This document shows, piece by piece, positions 8,890 through 18,962 of a stretch of 64,000 bases of DNA. The stretch's first letter is position 1, and every line of letters begins with the position of its first letter. The notes under the pieces were generated by a model. The model made no database searches. It was given only the letters and a program-made list of their open reading frames with translations, and had not been told where the DNA came from. This DNA is from an uncultured Pelagibacteraceae bacterium (lineage in GTDB: Bacteria; Pseudomonadota; Alphaproteobacteria; Pelagibacterales; Pelagibacteraceae): NCBI GenBank assembly GCA_902561075.1, contig CACEOC010000001.1, positions 85,016 to 149,015 of the forward strand, read 5' to 3'. The position numbers and the translations under genes were made by a program.

Positions 8890-9965
8890 TGAACACTCCA
8901 TATTTCATCAGATATATCAATTTTAAAATTTAAATCTTGGAAATTTAATAAAAACTTATCTGGAGTATTGTTATAAATAATTTTATAAACAGTATCTTCT
9001 GAAGTTATTCTATCGATTTGATAGTCAAATGTAAATTCTGAATTATTTAGTGCTTTTTCAAATCTGTTAATTAAATAAATATCTTTAGATTTTATAGATA
9101 TTTTTAATGGTAATTTAATTGAAAGGTTAATTCTATTTACTTTTTTCCATTCATTTTCAAAACTAATTTTTAAATTATTTATGATTTTATCAGTTGCGCT
9201 TAAGGTTTCTTCATACTCAAAACTTGAATTAATTATTGAAAATTGCTCTTTAAACTTAATTTTTGACAGTACTTTTAAATTATTTTTAGATTTTATAAAT
9301 ATAGAAACTATATATTCGTCTTTATTGTATTTTTGTAATAATTGATCGAAATTAAAATTTTCTATATTAAATAAATTTTTTTTTATTACTTCAAAATCTT
9401 CTAAATCTTCGGTCAATAAATCATATTCTAAAAGTAATTTTTGATTATTTGTGTTGTTCCACTTTTTATAATATTTATTCTCTGAATACATAATTAGCTC
9501 GTTCCTAGATACATCAATATATAGAGGTAAAAACAAAATTTTTTTTTTTTTGGGCGTAGATGCTGTTATATTTTTAGAATTTAGAAAAGTTAATATATCT
9601 TTTCTATTAAATAAAATATTAAATTCTGCGATATAATTATTTTCAATAAATTTTTCATTCTGAATTAAAAAAGAATCAACCATAGTTCTAATTTCATCAA
9701 TATTATTGAAATTTATACTTTTGATATTATCCGAGTTGATTATTCTTGATATCAATATTTCAAATGCAGATTTAAATGCTTTATCTATTACGATTTCTTT
9801 TTTAAAGTCTAAATCATATGGCTCTATAATTTCGACATTTTCTACATTATAAGTCTTAGCTTTTGCAATAACTGTTGAAAAAACCATCAAAAAAATAAAC
9901 AAATAACAAAAAAAATTGTATAAAAAAGTATCTTTTAATTTTAAATAAATAAATATTTTATTCAT
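8886..9965 (-). CDS. DUF2066 domain-containing protein
   Basis: About 359 aa protein of unknown function. The N terminus has a hydrophobic stretch (about residues 15-37) ending near AKAKTYNVENVE, consistent with a signal peptide or anchor; the rest is Asn/Lys-rich with KKKKILFLPLYID near 145, a feature of DUF2066 proteins. The frame opens at TTG 9974, but the ATG at 9965 is preferred. That ATG overlaps the start codon of divergent purM within one CATG tetramer. It overlaps hda by 4 bp. Confidence 0.75.
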   Translation of the reverse strand: MNKIFIYLKLKDTFLYNFFCYLFIFLMVFSTVIAKAKTYNVENVEIIEPYDLDFKKEIVIDKAFKSAFEILISRIINSDNIKSINFNNIDEIRTMVDSFLIQNEKFIENNYIAEFNILFNRKDILTFLNSKNITASTPKKKKILFLPLYIDVSRNELIMYSENKYYKKWNNTNNQKLLLEYDLLTEDLEDFEVIKKNLFNIENFNFDQLLQKYNKDEYIVSIFIKSKNNLKVLSKIKFKEQFSIINSSFEYEETLSATDKIINNLKISFENEWKKVNRINLSIKLPLKISIKSKDIYLINRFEKALNNSEFTFDYQIDRITSEDTVYKIIYNNTPDKFLLNFQDLNFKIDISDEIWSVQ

Positions 9966-10995
9966 GAAAGACAATAACCTAACATATCACAATAGTGGAG
10001 TTAACATTAAAGGTGCGGACAGATTTATAGATTACATTTCTAAGAAAGCAAAAAAACAAACAAAAAGTAGTAATATTAAAAATATTGGTGGGTTTGGTGC
10101 AATTAATCAACTACCGAAAAATATTAAAAATCCAATTTTAGTTACTTGCACTGATGGTGTTGGTACTAAACTAGAAATAGCAAATACATTAAATAAGTAT
10201 GATACTATAGGCATAGATCTTGTAGCGATGTCTGTGAATGATTTAATTGTACAGGGTGCAAAGCCCCATATTTTTTTAGATTATATATCAATAGATAAAA
10301 TAAATTTATTAAAACTCAAAAAAATATTAACTGGTATTTTAAAAGGTTGCAAAATTGCTGATTGTGAATTGGTTGGCGGAGAAACTGCAGAAATGCCTGG
10401 AACCTATACACAAAATAAATTTGATTTAGCTGGCTTTGCAGTGGGATTTGTCGAAAAAAATAAACTTTTGACAAAAAAGAAAGTTAAAAAAAATAATTTA
10501 GTAATAGCAATACCCTCTAACGGAATACACTCTAATGGTTATTCTTTGGTAAGAAAAATTTTAAAAAAAAAAAAAATTAATTTAAAAAAAAATAATTATT
10601 TAAAAAACGAGTTGATTAAACCAACTAAAATATACGTAAAAGAAATTTTGAATTTAGTTAAAAAAAATTATGTGAATGCTTGTGTAAATATAACTGGTGG
10701 AGGAGTAGAAGAAAATATCAAAAGAATAATTCCTGATGGTTTATGTGCTGATATTAATTTAAATAAAATTAAAATTTTAGATATTTTTAAATGGATTAAA
10801 AAATCAGGAGTTGCAGATAATGAAATGATTAAAACTTTTAATTGTGGGGTAGGTTTTTGTATAATTATTAAAGAGAAAAATTTAAAATTAATTGAAAAAT
10901 ATTTCAAAAAAAGTTTTAAGCCTTATGTAATCGGTAAAATAATCAATGGAAAAAAAAGAATAAAATTAAATGGAAAACTTACTTGGGAAAAATAA
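9964..10995 (+). CDS. purM: Phosphoribosylformylglycinamidine cyclo-ligase
   Basis: Fifth step of purine synthesis (FGAM to AIR, ATP-dependent). 343 aa, normal length. Motifs: LTYHNSGVNIKGADRF near the N terminus, GGFGAINQLP, TDGVGTKLEIA, LVGGETAEMPGTY and SNGIHSNGYSL. The ATG at 9964 gives the expected N terminus and has no clear ribosome-binding site; translation may be leaderless or use an A/U-rich site. Long A runs around 10560-10595 stay in frame. It overlaps purN by 26 bp. Confidence 0.97.
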   Translation: MKDNNLTYHNSGVNIKGADRFIDYISKKAKKQTKSSNIKNIGGFGAINQLPKNIKNPILVTCTDGVGTKLEIANTLNKYDTIGIDLVAMSVNDLIVQGAKPHIFLDYISIDKINLLKLKKILTGILKGCKIADCELVGGETAEMPGTYTQNKFDLAGFAVGFVEKNKLLTKKKVKKNNLVIAIPSNGIHSNGYSLVRKILKKKKINLKKNNYLKNELIKPTKIYVKEILNLVKKNYVNACVNITGGGVEENIKRIIPDGLCADINLNKIKILDIFKWIKKSGVADNEMIKTFNCGVGFCIIIKEKNLKLIEKYFKKSFKPYVIGKIINGKKRIKLNGKLTWEK

Positions 10996-11551
10996 AGTAT
11001 TAACGGCTGTATTTATTTCAGGTAAAGGTACAAATCTAAAAAAATTAATACAATTCTCAAAAACTAAAAATTCTCCAATTAAAATTAGCCTAATTGTATC
11101 AAGCAATTCTAAAGCAGAAGGTTTAAAATATTCTTTAAAGCACAAAATAAAGAAATATGTAATAACAATTAATGATAGGAATTTTGAAGATAAAATTCTT
11201 AAAAATTTAAAAATTAATAAAATACAATTTATTTGTTTGGCTGGGTATATGAAAATTTTGTCAAAAAAATTTATTAAAAATTTTAAAGGGAAAATTATTA
11301 ATATCCATCCATCTTTATTGCCAAAATATAAAGGTTTAAATACACATGAAAAAGTAATTAAAAATAAAGAGAAATATACTGGTTGTACAGTTCACTATGT
11401 AAATGATAAATTGGACTCTGGCAAAATTATATTACAAAAAAAAATTAAGATTTTCAAAAACGATAATCCAAAGTCGATAAAAAGAAGAGTTTTAAATGAA
11501 GAACATCAAACTTATTATAAAGCAATATTAAAAATTTTTAATGTTATTTAA
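10970..11551 (+). CDS. purN: Phosphoribosylglycinamide formyltransferase
   Basis: Third step of purine synthesis, using 10-formyl-THF. 193 aa. Motifs: FISGKGTNLKKL (GxGTN phosphate-binding), ICLAGYMKILS, INIHPSLLPKYKGLNTH with the catalytic His, and HYVNDKLDSG with the catalytic Asp. The ATG at 10970 lies 26 bp before the purM stop; a start at TTA/ATA codons nearer VLTAVF is less likely. It depends on one-carbon units that the glycine cleavage genes in this window can supply. It overlaps the end of ndk by 8 bp. Confidence 0.95.
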   Translation: MENLLGKNKVLTAVFISGKGTNLKKLIQFSKTKNSPIKISLIVSSNSKAEGLKYSLKHKIKKYVITINDRNFEDKILKNLKINKIQFICLAGYMKILSKKFIKNFKGKIINIHPSLLPKYKGLNTHEKVIKNKEKYTGCTVHYVNDKLDSGKIILQKKIKIFKNDNPKSIKRRVLNEEHQTYYKAILKIFNVI

Positions 11552-11951
11552 AAAAAAAATTTATTTCTATTTTAGCGTTATCCACACTGTCAGATCCATG
11601 AACCGAATTTTTATCAATTGATAGACCATATTTTTTTCTTATAGTCCCCACTTCTGCCTCTTTTGGATTGGTTGATCCCATTAATTTTCTGTTATCTATT
11701 ACTGCGTTATCTTTTTCCAGAATCATTACGTAAATTGGTCCCGAAGATAAGTACTCACAAAGTTCGTTGTAAAAAGTCTTAGATTGGTGCACCTTATAAA
11801 ATTCTTCTGCCTCTGACTTTGAAATTTGAATTTTTTTTTCCTGAGAAATAGTAAAATTATTTGATAAAAAAATGTTTTTTATTTCTTCAATTAAGTTCCT
11901 CTCAACTGCATCAGGTTTTATAATAGATAATGTTTGCTCTAAGTTACTCAT
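11544..11951 (-). CDS. ndk: Nucleoside diphosphate kinase
   Basis: Equilibrates nucleoside di- and triphosphates. 135 aa, standard size. QTLSIIKPDAVERNL at the N terminus and the active-site His118 in NSVHGSDS, with MGSTNPKEAEVGTIRKKYG binding the nucleotide. It overlaps the end of pepA by 8 bp on the same strand (pepA is upstream) and converges on purN. Confidence 0.96.
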   Translation of the reverse strand: MSNLEQTLSIIKPDAVERNLIEEIKNIFLSNNFTISQEKKIQISKSEAEEFYKVHQSKTFYNELCEYLSSGPIYVMILEKDNAVIDNRKLMGSTNPKEAEVGTIRKKYGLSIDKNSVHGSDSVDNAKIEINFFFK

Positions 11952-13404
11952 AATAATCTTTGATTAAAGAATTTAATAACCTTACTCCATAACCTGTTGC
12001 TCCTCCAGAATTTAATGCACCACCATACTTAGAAAATGCCATTCCAGCTATATCTAAATGAGCCCAAGGTGTTTTATTCAATATAAATCTTTGTAAGAAT
12101 TGTGCGGCTGTAGTAGATCCTGCTCCACCAACATAATTAATATTTTGCATATCAGCATTTTTAGAATTAATAAGTTTGTCGAAGTTTTTATGTAGCGGCA
12201 TTCTCCATAATTTCTCCTCTACTTTTTCACCAGCTTTGATTAATTGATCTGATAATTTGTCATCGTTTGAGAATAATCCTGCATATTCAGAACCTAACGA
12301 AACTATAATTGCTCCAGTTAGAGTAGCTAAATCAACAATAAATCTGGGTTTAAATTTTTTTTCTGTGAAAGTAAGTGCATCTGCCAGCACTAATCTACCT
12401 TCTGCATCAGTATTCAATATTTCAATCGTTTTACCACTATAAGATTTTACAATGTCACCTGGTCTTTGAGCATTTCCACTTACCATATTTTCTACAAGTC
12501 CAACTACACCTACAGCATTTACTTTTGCTTTTCTTATAGCTAAGGTTTTCATTAATCCCACAACAACAGCAGAACCAGCCATATCGTAAGTCATGTCTTC
12601 CATGAATTTTGCTGGTTTAAGTGAATATCCTCCTGTATCAAAACATACCCCTTTTCCAACAAATGCTAATGGTTTAGAATTATTTTTAATACCTTTCCAC
12701 TCAAGTGTTACAAGATACGAACCTCTTATACTTCCTTGGCCTACTCCAATTAAAGCATTCATTCCTAGTTTTTTTAATTGTCTGTCATTATAAATATTTA
12801 TTTTCAAACCATATTTTTTTAGTGAGTTTAATCTTTTTGCGTATTCATCTGGATGTAATATATTTCCTGGTTCAGAAACTAGGTCTCTTGTGTAAAAAGT
12901 TCCTTCCTCGAGTGCTTTAAATTTCAATAGATCATTATCTATAGATTTATTTTTATTTTGTAAAATTTTTATAGTTATATTTTTCAAGTCTTTTTTGGAC
13001 TTATATTTTGTAAATTCGTATGATTTTAATTTAAATCCATGAACAAAATGATTAAATGAATTAGATAAATTACCAATCATTGTCTCAGATAGAATATTTA
13101 CAAATGTAAAATTATTTAATTTTATAAAATCGTAAAATGATGATCCCAAATTCTCAAGATCATTATTGGAATGTTTTTTTTTAATAGATATTAAAATTAA
13201 AGTTTTTTCAGGATTTAAGTCAAAATATAGTATTTTTTTTTTCGATTTAGGTTTTGATTTTAATATTCTTCTTAAAAACTCTAATTCATTCGTTGAAAGT
13301 ATTTTCTTATTTTTGAAAATCTTAAAATTTTCATCAGTAAAAATTGCAAATACACCTTTATTAATGGATTTTGTCTCTTTTTTATAGATAACTTGAACAC
13401 TCAT
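11944..13404 (-). CDS. pepA: Leucyl aminopeptidase (M17)
   Basis: Cytosolic dinuclear-metal aminopeptidase, 486 aa. The C-terminal catalytic domain has VGKGVCFDTGGYSLKP, DMAGSAVVVG and the family signature NTDAEGRLVLADAL near residue 335. The N-terminal half is divergent and Lys-rich, as usual for M17. It is divergent from lptF with a 59 bp gap that must hold both promoters; the pepA / lptFGD arrangement is common in alphaproteobacteria. Confidence 0.95.
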   Translation of the reverse strand: MSVQVIYKKETKSINKGVFAIFTDENFKIFKNKKILSTNELEFLRRILKSKPKSKKKILYFDLNPEKTLILISIKKKHSNNDLENLGSSFYDFIKLNNFTFVNILSETMIGNLSNSFNHFVHGFKLKSYEFTKYKSKKDLKNITIKILQNKNKSIDNDLLKFKALEEGTFYTRDLVSEPGNILHPDEYAKRLNSLKKYGLKINIYNDRQLKKLGMNALIGVGQGSIRGSYLVTLEWKGIKNNSKPLAFVGKGVCFDTGGYSLKPAKFMEDMTYDMAGSAVVVGLMKTLAIRKAKVNAVGVVGLVENMVSGNAQRPGDIVKSYSGKTIEILNTDAEGRLVLADALTFTEKKFKPRFIVDLATLTGAIIVSLGSEYAGLFSNDDKLSDQLIKAGEKVEEKLWRMPLHKNFDKLINSKNADMQNINYVGGAGSTTAAQFLQRFILNKTPWAHLDIAGMAFSKYGGALNSGGATGYGVRLLNSLIKDYYE

Positions 13405-13463
13405 AAAATTTAAAATATAAAATATAGGTTGTGTTTATATATGTTTAAAATTACAGAATTTCA

Positions 13464-14585
13464 ATGGAAAAATTAATATTCAGAAAATTTTTTAAGGACA
13501 CTTTTTATTTTTTTATAATTAGTACTTTAAGTCTAACTTTAATAGTTTGGGTTATACAGGCAGTAAATTTTTTAGATTTTGTATCCGAAGATGGACACAG
13601 CTTTAGAGTTTATTTTTTATACACTCTTCTAAGTTTTCCAAAAATATTTGCAAGATTAGTGCTTTTTATGTTTTTTATATCAATTTTTTATACCATTATA
13701 AAGTATGAGAAAAATAATGAATTAATTATATTTTGGGTGAACGGTGTAAAAAAGTCATCATTTCTTAATTTTATAGTTAAGTTTTCGATAATAATATTGT
13801 TGTTACAATTATTTTTAAACATATTTATTGTGCCAAAAGCACAAGATTTAGGAAGGTCATTTATAAGGTCTTCTAATATAGATTATTTACCATCACTGAT
13901 AAAATCTAAAAAATTTATAAATGCAGTCGAAAAATTGACAATATTTTTTGAGAAAAAAGATAACGATGGAAATTTAATAAATATTTTTATAAACGATTTA
14001 AAGAATACCAAAATATCTAAGACTATTTTTGCAAAAAAAGGTGAGATAATTAAACAAGGTAATAATTATTATTTTATTTTGTCAAATGGTAATATTATTG
14101 AAAATAGTGAAAACAGTGTAAATATAATTTCTTTTGAGACTACTAAAGTAAATTTGTCTAATTATAGTACAAAAACTACTATACACCCAAAAATACAAGA
14201 GCTTTCTACGAAAGAGTTATTTGAATGTTCAAGGTCAGTAAATTTATATAATATTACATATCAAAGTGATAAACTAATTTGCGATAGTAAAGGATCAAAA
14301 GAAGTCACAAGAGAACTATACAAAAGAATAATCAATCCATTTTATATAATAATTATTGCAATGGTATCTTCCTGCCTTGCATTAAGATCAGAAAATGAAA
14401 TTAAATTTGGTAGACATAAAATTATCATTTTTATTACTTGTGTGACATTAATTATATTATCGCAAATACTTTCTCAATATTCAGGTCAAATTAATATAAA
14501 AAATGTTATTATTTCGTTTTTACCTTTTGTGCTAACAATTTTTTCTTATTTAATAATCCAATACCGTTTAAATAGGAACTTTTAA
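13464..14585 (+). CDS. lptF: LPS export ABC transporter permease LptF
   Basis: Inner-membrane half of the LptB2FG machine that extracts lipopolysaccharide. 373 aa of the YjgP/YjgQ family: a first TM near residues 15-35, FVSEDGHSFRVYFLYTLLSFPKI and a second and third TM, a long periplasmic beta domain (about 130-280), and three C-terminal TMs. It is followed by lptG after 1 bp and then lptD, so LPS export genes form one run. The coupling domain keeps the position ELIIFWVNGVKKS. Confidence 0.9.
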   Translation: MEKLIFRKFFKDTFYFFIISTLSLTLIVWVIQAVNFLDFVSEDGHSFRVYFLYTLLSFPKIFARLVLFMFFISIFYTIIKYEKNNELIIFWVNGVKKSSFLNFIVKFSIIILLLQLFLNIFIVPKAQDLGRSFIRSSNIDYLPSLIKSKKFINAVEKLTIFFEKKDNDGNLINIFINDLKNTKISKTIFAKKGEIIKQGNNYYFILSNGNIIENSENSVNIISFETTKVNLSNYSTKTTIHPKIQELSTKELFECSRSVNLYNITYQSDKLICDSKGSKEVTRELYKRIINPFYIIIIAMVSSCLALRSENEIKFGRHKIIIFITCVTLIILSQILSQYSGQINIKNVIISFLPFVLTIFSYLIIQYRLNRNF

Positions 14586-14586
14586 A

Positions 14587-15666
14587 ATGATAAATACATA
14601 TAAAATATATCTTATGAAGTTGTATTTTAAATATTTAATGACTATATCAATAGTTTTTTTGTGTCTAATATTTGTTTTGAATATTATAGAAGAAATAAAA
14701 TTTTTTGATGATTTAAACTTAAGTTTTTTATACCCGGTAATTTTTACATTACTGAACTTACCTACAATATTGTTTGAGATAAGTCCTTTTATTTTTTTGA
14801 TAACAACACAAATGTTTTTCTTAGAATTATATAATAGAGATGAAATTATAATTTTTAAACAATATGGAGTTAAAAATTTAGATATAATAAAGTTTATATC
14901 ATTCATTTCATTAATCGTAGGAATATTATTAGTTTTGGGTTTCTATACACTCTCATCCAATTTAAAAAACAATTATTTAATTTTCAAAAATAAATTTACA
15001 GATGATAATAAATATTTGGCTGTTATTAACGAAAGTGGTTTGTGGATAAAAGATGAGGTGAATGATTATGTCAATATAGTTCACGCTAAATCGATAGAAA
15101 AAAATTTTCTAAAAGATGTATCGATAAATCAAATGGATAAAGATCATTCTTTAGTTCAATCAATTTTTGCTGAGGAAATAGATATCATGAACAATACATG
15201 GAAAATCGAGAATGCTAAAATTTTTAATGTTAATGGGACAAAAATAGATAACAGAGAAATAACATTTAAGACAAATTTTAACTTAGAAAAAATTAATAAT
15301 CTTTTTTCAAATTTATCATCATTAAATTTAATTCAGCTGTTTGAGCAATATAATGACTATAAATCATTAGGATATTCAACACTAGACATAGAAAGCCATA
15401 TTCATAAAATAACATCATTGCCAATTTATCTAGTTATCATGATATTATTAGGATCTATTTTGATGTTTAACACCAGCTATAATAAATCAAAAGTTGCCAA
15501 CTTAGTTATTGGAATATTATTATCAGTATTTATTTATTATATTAATTACTTTTTTAATTTAATGGGTATAAATGAAAGAATACCAGTTATATTATCAGTT
15601 TGGTTTCCTTTTATTATTTTAATATTATTATCTGGAATAGGATTGGTTAAAATTAATGAAAAATAA
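14587..15666 (+). CDS. lptG: LPS export ABC transporter permease LptG
   Basis: Partner permease of LptF, 359 aa, with the same plan: three N-terminal TMs, a periplasmic domain (about 125-255) and three C-terminal TMs ending in FPFIILILLSGIGLVK. The motif DEIIIFKQYGVKNLDIIKF matches the cytoplasmic coupling region of the family. SLPIYLVIMILLGSILMF lies at the start of the C-terminal membrane part. It overlaps lptD by 11 bp. Confidence 0.9.
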   Translation: MINTYKIYLMKLYFKYLMTISIVFLCLIFVLNIIEEIKFFDDLNLSFLYPVIFTLLNLPTILFEISPFIFLITTQMFFLELYNRDEIIIFKQYGVKNLDIIKFISFISLIVGILLVLGFYTLSSNLKNNYLIFKNKFTDDNKYLAVINESGLWIKDEVNDYVNIVHAKSIEKNFLKDVSINQMDKDHSLVQSIFAEEIDIMNNTWKIENAKIFNVNGTKIDNREITFKTNFNLEKINNLFSNLSSLNLIQLFEQYNDYKSLGYSTLDIESHIHKITSLPIYLVIMILLGSILMFNTSYNKSKVANLVIGILLSVFIYYINYFFNLMGINERIPVILSVWFPFIILILLSGIGLVKINEK

Positions 15667-18025
15667 AAATAAATTTTTTTTATATATTTTATTCTTACTG
15701 AGTTTTACCTTTAATGCCTCAACATCTAATGATTTTGAGTTGGACTCAAAATTGATTGAATTTGATAATGATGGTAAAATCATTACTGCAACTGGGGATG
15801 TAGAAATTAAAGTTGAAAATGGAATAATAATTAAAAGTGATAAATCTATATTAAATAAAGAGGATTCTATTCTTGAAGCTAGTGGTAATATTTATTTTTT
15901 AGATGAAAAAAATAAAATAGAAATATTTGCTGAAAATATAAAATATGAAAAGAAAAAAAATATTATTATCTTTAAAGGTGATAATAAAACAATATTTGAC
16001 AAAAAATTTAATCTAAAATCAAGAGATATAATTTATAATAAAAACAAAAATTTAATCTACTCGAATTACAAAACTTCTCTAAAAGATAAAGATAATAACA
16101 ATTTATTTTTCGATAATTTTAAATTTAATGTAATTGATAAAGTGGTTGATGTAGAGAACTTACAATTAATCGATGCGAGTAAAAATGACTATAAAATAAA
16201 TGAAGCAATGATTAATTTAAACATTGGAGAGTTTATTGGAAAAAACGTAAAAATCTTTTTTTATAAAGAAATTTTTGGCAATTCTGAAAATGATCCAAGA
16301 TTATTTGGAAATTCAATTATTCATAATAAAAACGAGACCTTAGTAAGCAAAGGTATTTTTACTTCTTGTAAAATAAACAATAATGAAAAATGCCCACCAT
16401 GGATAATAAAGGCTGATCAAGTAAAACATAATAAAAAAAATAAAACAATTGAATATAAAAACGCTTGGTTAAATATTTATGATTTTCCATTGGCATATTT
16501 TCCTTTTTTTTATCATCCAGATCCAACCGTAAAAAGGCAATCAGGATTTTTACTTCCTAAGTTAAGTAATTCATCTACTTTAGGGAATTCAATTCAAGTG
16601 CCTTATTACAAAGTTATTTCAGATAATAAAGATCTTACATTTTCACCAAAAATATTTTTTGATGACGATGTTTTACTACAATCTGAATATAGACAAAAAA
16701 ATAAAAATAGTGAGTTAATTACAGATCAAAGTATTAATTTTAATGACGATTCAACAAAATCACATTTTTTTGGTAATTTTATTAATTCTACAGAAAATAA
16801 TGAATATCAACTTAATATAGAAACTACATCAAACAAAAATTATTTAAAAAAGTATGAGGTTACATCTCCTTTAATTGATGACAATATGAATCTAAATAGC
16901 TTTATAAGCTTTGAAAAAGATTTTGATAATAGCTATTTTTTTACGTCATTTGAAGTTTTTGAGGATCTAACAAAAAATGATTCGGATAGCTACGAGTATA
17001 TTTATCCAAATTATTTATTTAATAAGCAAATTTTCCCTGATACACCTGGTAGTGTTGAGTTTTATACGTCTGGATATCAAAAAAAATATGATACAAATAA
17101 ATATGATGCTGTAATAGTAAATGATATTAAATATAAATCTCCTCAAAATATTTCAAAAACGGGTTCAATAAATAATTTCACTTTTAATTTAAAAAACCTA
17201 AATACTGATGGAGAGAATTCAACTAATCATAGTGATAATTTAAAAAAAAAAATTTTAACATCTTTTCAAATTGATACCAAGCATCCTATGAAAAAAGAAA
17301 CAGATAGTTATTTAAATTACTTAACACCGAAGGTATCCTTAAAATTTAGCCCAACAGAAACAAAGAATATTAGAGATGAGGAAAATACTATAAATTACCT
17401 GGGACTTTTTAATGTCGACAGATTTAATGATAATCAAATGATTGAAGGGGGCGAATCTTTAACATTAGGATTTGATTACAAATCTAAAAGCAAAAAAAAT
17501 AATAAAGGCTTAGAGTTGTCGATTGGTCAAGTTTATAGAATATCTGAAAATAATGATCTTCCTATAGCAACTAGCTTAGGGCAAACAAGGTCAGATTTCA
17601 TAGGAAACCTTAATTATGACTATTCAGAAAAATTAAAAATTAATTACTCATTCGCGATAGATAACAATTTCGAAGATACCAATTACGACTTTCTAGAGAC
17701 ATCTTTGTCACTTAATAAGTTTATTACATCATTTAAGTTTTTAAATACTAATAAAGCTTTAGGTGATAAAAGTTTTATATCAAATACATCAAAAATAAAT
17801 TTTAATAATGAACATTCATTAAATTTTACAACAAACAAAAATTTAGACGAAAATTATACAGAATATTATGATTTAATATATGAATATAAAAATGACTGTT
17901 TTGCAGCGTCAGTTGAATACAAAAAATCTTTTTACAATGATGTTGATATAGTAGCTGGAGAAAACATAATGTTTTCAATTAAAATAATTCCATTTGGTAA
18001 AATTAATACTTTAAGCTTAAATTAG
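15656..18025 (+). CDS. lptD: LPS-assembly outer-membrane protein LptD
   Basis: Outer-membrane translocon that inserts LPS. 789 aa with an N-terminal signal peptide (FFLYILFLLSFTFNAST), an LptA/OstA-type jellyroll (about 30-190, repeated ITATGDVEI / LEASGNIYF strands), and a long beta-barrel region with conserved SNPDPTVKRQSGFLLP-like sequence (seen as HPDPTVKRQSGFLLP near 290). Two cysteines in SCKINNNEKCPPW are conserved in alphaproteobacterial LptD. Very Asn/Lys/Asp-rich. It lies between lptG and surA, as in other alphaproteobacteria. Confidence 0.9.
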   Translation: MKNKNKFFLYILFLLSFTFNASTSNDFELDSKLIEFDNDGKIITATGDVEIKVENGIIIKSDKSILNKEDSILEASGNIYFLDEKNKIEIFAENIKYEKKKNIIIFKGDNKTIFDKKFNLKSRDIIYNKNKNLIYSNYKTSLKDKDNNNLFFDNFKFNVIDKVVDVENLQLIDASKNDYKINEAMINLNIGEFIGKNVKIFFYKEIFGNSENDPRLFGNSIIHNKNETLVSKGIFTSCKINNNEKCPPWIIKADQVKHNKKNKTIEYKNAWLNIYDFPLAYFPFFYHPDPTVKRQSGFLLPKLSNSSTLGNSIQVPYYKVISDNKDLTFSPKIFFDDDVLLQSEYRQKNKNSELITDQSINFNDDSTKSHFFGNFINSTENNEYQLNIETTSNKNYLKKYEVTSPLIDDNMNLNSFISFEKDFDNSYFFTSFEVFEDLTKNDSDSYEYIYPNYLFNKQIFPDTPGSVEFYTSGYQKKYDTNKYDAVIVNDIKYKSPQNISKTGSINNFTFNLKNLNTDGENSTNHSDNLKKKILTSFQIDTKHPMKKETDSYLNYLTPKVSLKFSPTETKNIRDEENTINYLGLFNVDRFNDNQMIEGGESLTLGFDYKSKSKKNNKGLELSIGQVYRISENNDLPIATSLGQTRSDFIGNLNYDYSEKLKINYSFAIDNNFEDTNYDFLETSLSLNKFITSFKFLNTNKALGDKSFISNTSKINFNNEHSLNFTTNKNLDENYTEYYDLIYEYKNDCFAASVEYKKSFYNDVDIVAGENIMFSIKIIPFGKINTLSLN

Positions 18026-18029
18026 TATT

Positions 18030-18962
18030 ATGAAAAATACTTTAATAAGTTTCATAATTTATATTTTTGTCCTTAATTCAAATACTTATTCTAGTGAAAT
18101 AAAAATTGAATATAAAATTGATAATCAGATTATTACAAATATTGATATAGATAATGAAATTAAATATTTACAATCATTAAACAAAAATTTAGATGATTTA
18201 TCCAAAAAAAAAATAAAAGAAATAGCACTAAATTCAGTTATACAAGAAAAGGTAAAATATATCGAGTTGAGTAAATACTTTGATTTTACTTTAGAAGACA
18301 ATGAACTTGAAAAAATAATTTATCAGAATTTATATAACAATTTAAAGTTAGAAAATCGAAATCAACTAAATAATTATTTTAATAAATATGGTTTAAATTT
18401 GGAAGATATTTTTTTTAAATTTAAAATAGAACTTCTTTGGAACAAGCTCATTTACGAAAAATATATATCAAATGTAGTTTTAGATAAAAAAAAATTAAAA
18501 GATAAAATAAAAGAGGATATTTCGCAAAAAGAACCTATAGAAGAATTTAATTTAAAAGAAATATTATTCAATGTTGACACCAACGAAACAGTCGAAAATA
18601 AGTATTCAGAAATATTACAAACTATTAATGAAAGAGGATTTGAGAATGCTGCAAATATATATAGTTTATCTAATACATCTAAATATGGTGGTTCTATAGG
18701 TTGGTTGAAAAAGACACAACTTTCAAAAACAATTTATAGCAAGATTAAAACTTTAGGTAACACAGAAATAAGTAAACCTATACAAGCGGGTAATGGTTAT
18801 TTAATTATAAAAGTTGAAGAAAAAAGGTTTATTAATGAGACAATAAATGAAAAAGATGAACTTGAAAAATTATTAAGAAAAGAAACAGATAAACAATTAA
18901 ATAATTTTTCAACTATATTTTTTAATAAAATTAAAAAAAATATAATTATAAATGAACTATAA
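18030..18962 (+). CDS. surA: SurA-like periplasmic peptidyl-prolyl isomerase
   Basis: 310 aa exported chaperone/isomerase expected to help outer-membrane proteins such as LptD fold. Signal peptide in the first 22 residues (SFIIYIFVLNSNTYSSE), SurA N-terminal helical domain (KIDNQIITNIDIDNEIKYL onward), and one parvulin domain (about 175-270) with FNLKEILFN, YGGSIGWLKK and ISKPIQAGNGYLIIKVEE. E. coli SurA has two parvulin domains; only one is present here. It starts 4 bp after lptD and overlaps pdxA by 11 bp. Confidence 0.85.
   Translation: MKNTLISFIIYIFVLNSNTYSSEIKIEYKIDNQIITNIDIDNEIKYLQSLNKNLDDLSKKKIKEIALNSVIQEKVKYIELSKYFDFTLEDNELEKIIYQNLYNNLKLENRNQLNNYFNKYGLNLEDIFFKFKIELLWNKLIYEKYISNVVLDKKKLKDKIKEDISQKEPIEEFNLKEILFNVDTNETVENKYSEILQTINERGFENAANIYSLSNTSKYGGSIGWLKKTQLSKTIYSKIKTLGNTEISKPIQAGNGYLIIKVEEKRFINETINEKDELEKLLRKETDKQLNNFSTIFFNKIKKNIIINEL

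Noticed and set aside
10555..10600. Long A runs in purM that could hide a frameshift
   Set aside because: The frame stays open and purM motifs continue on both sides, so no frameshift.
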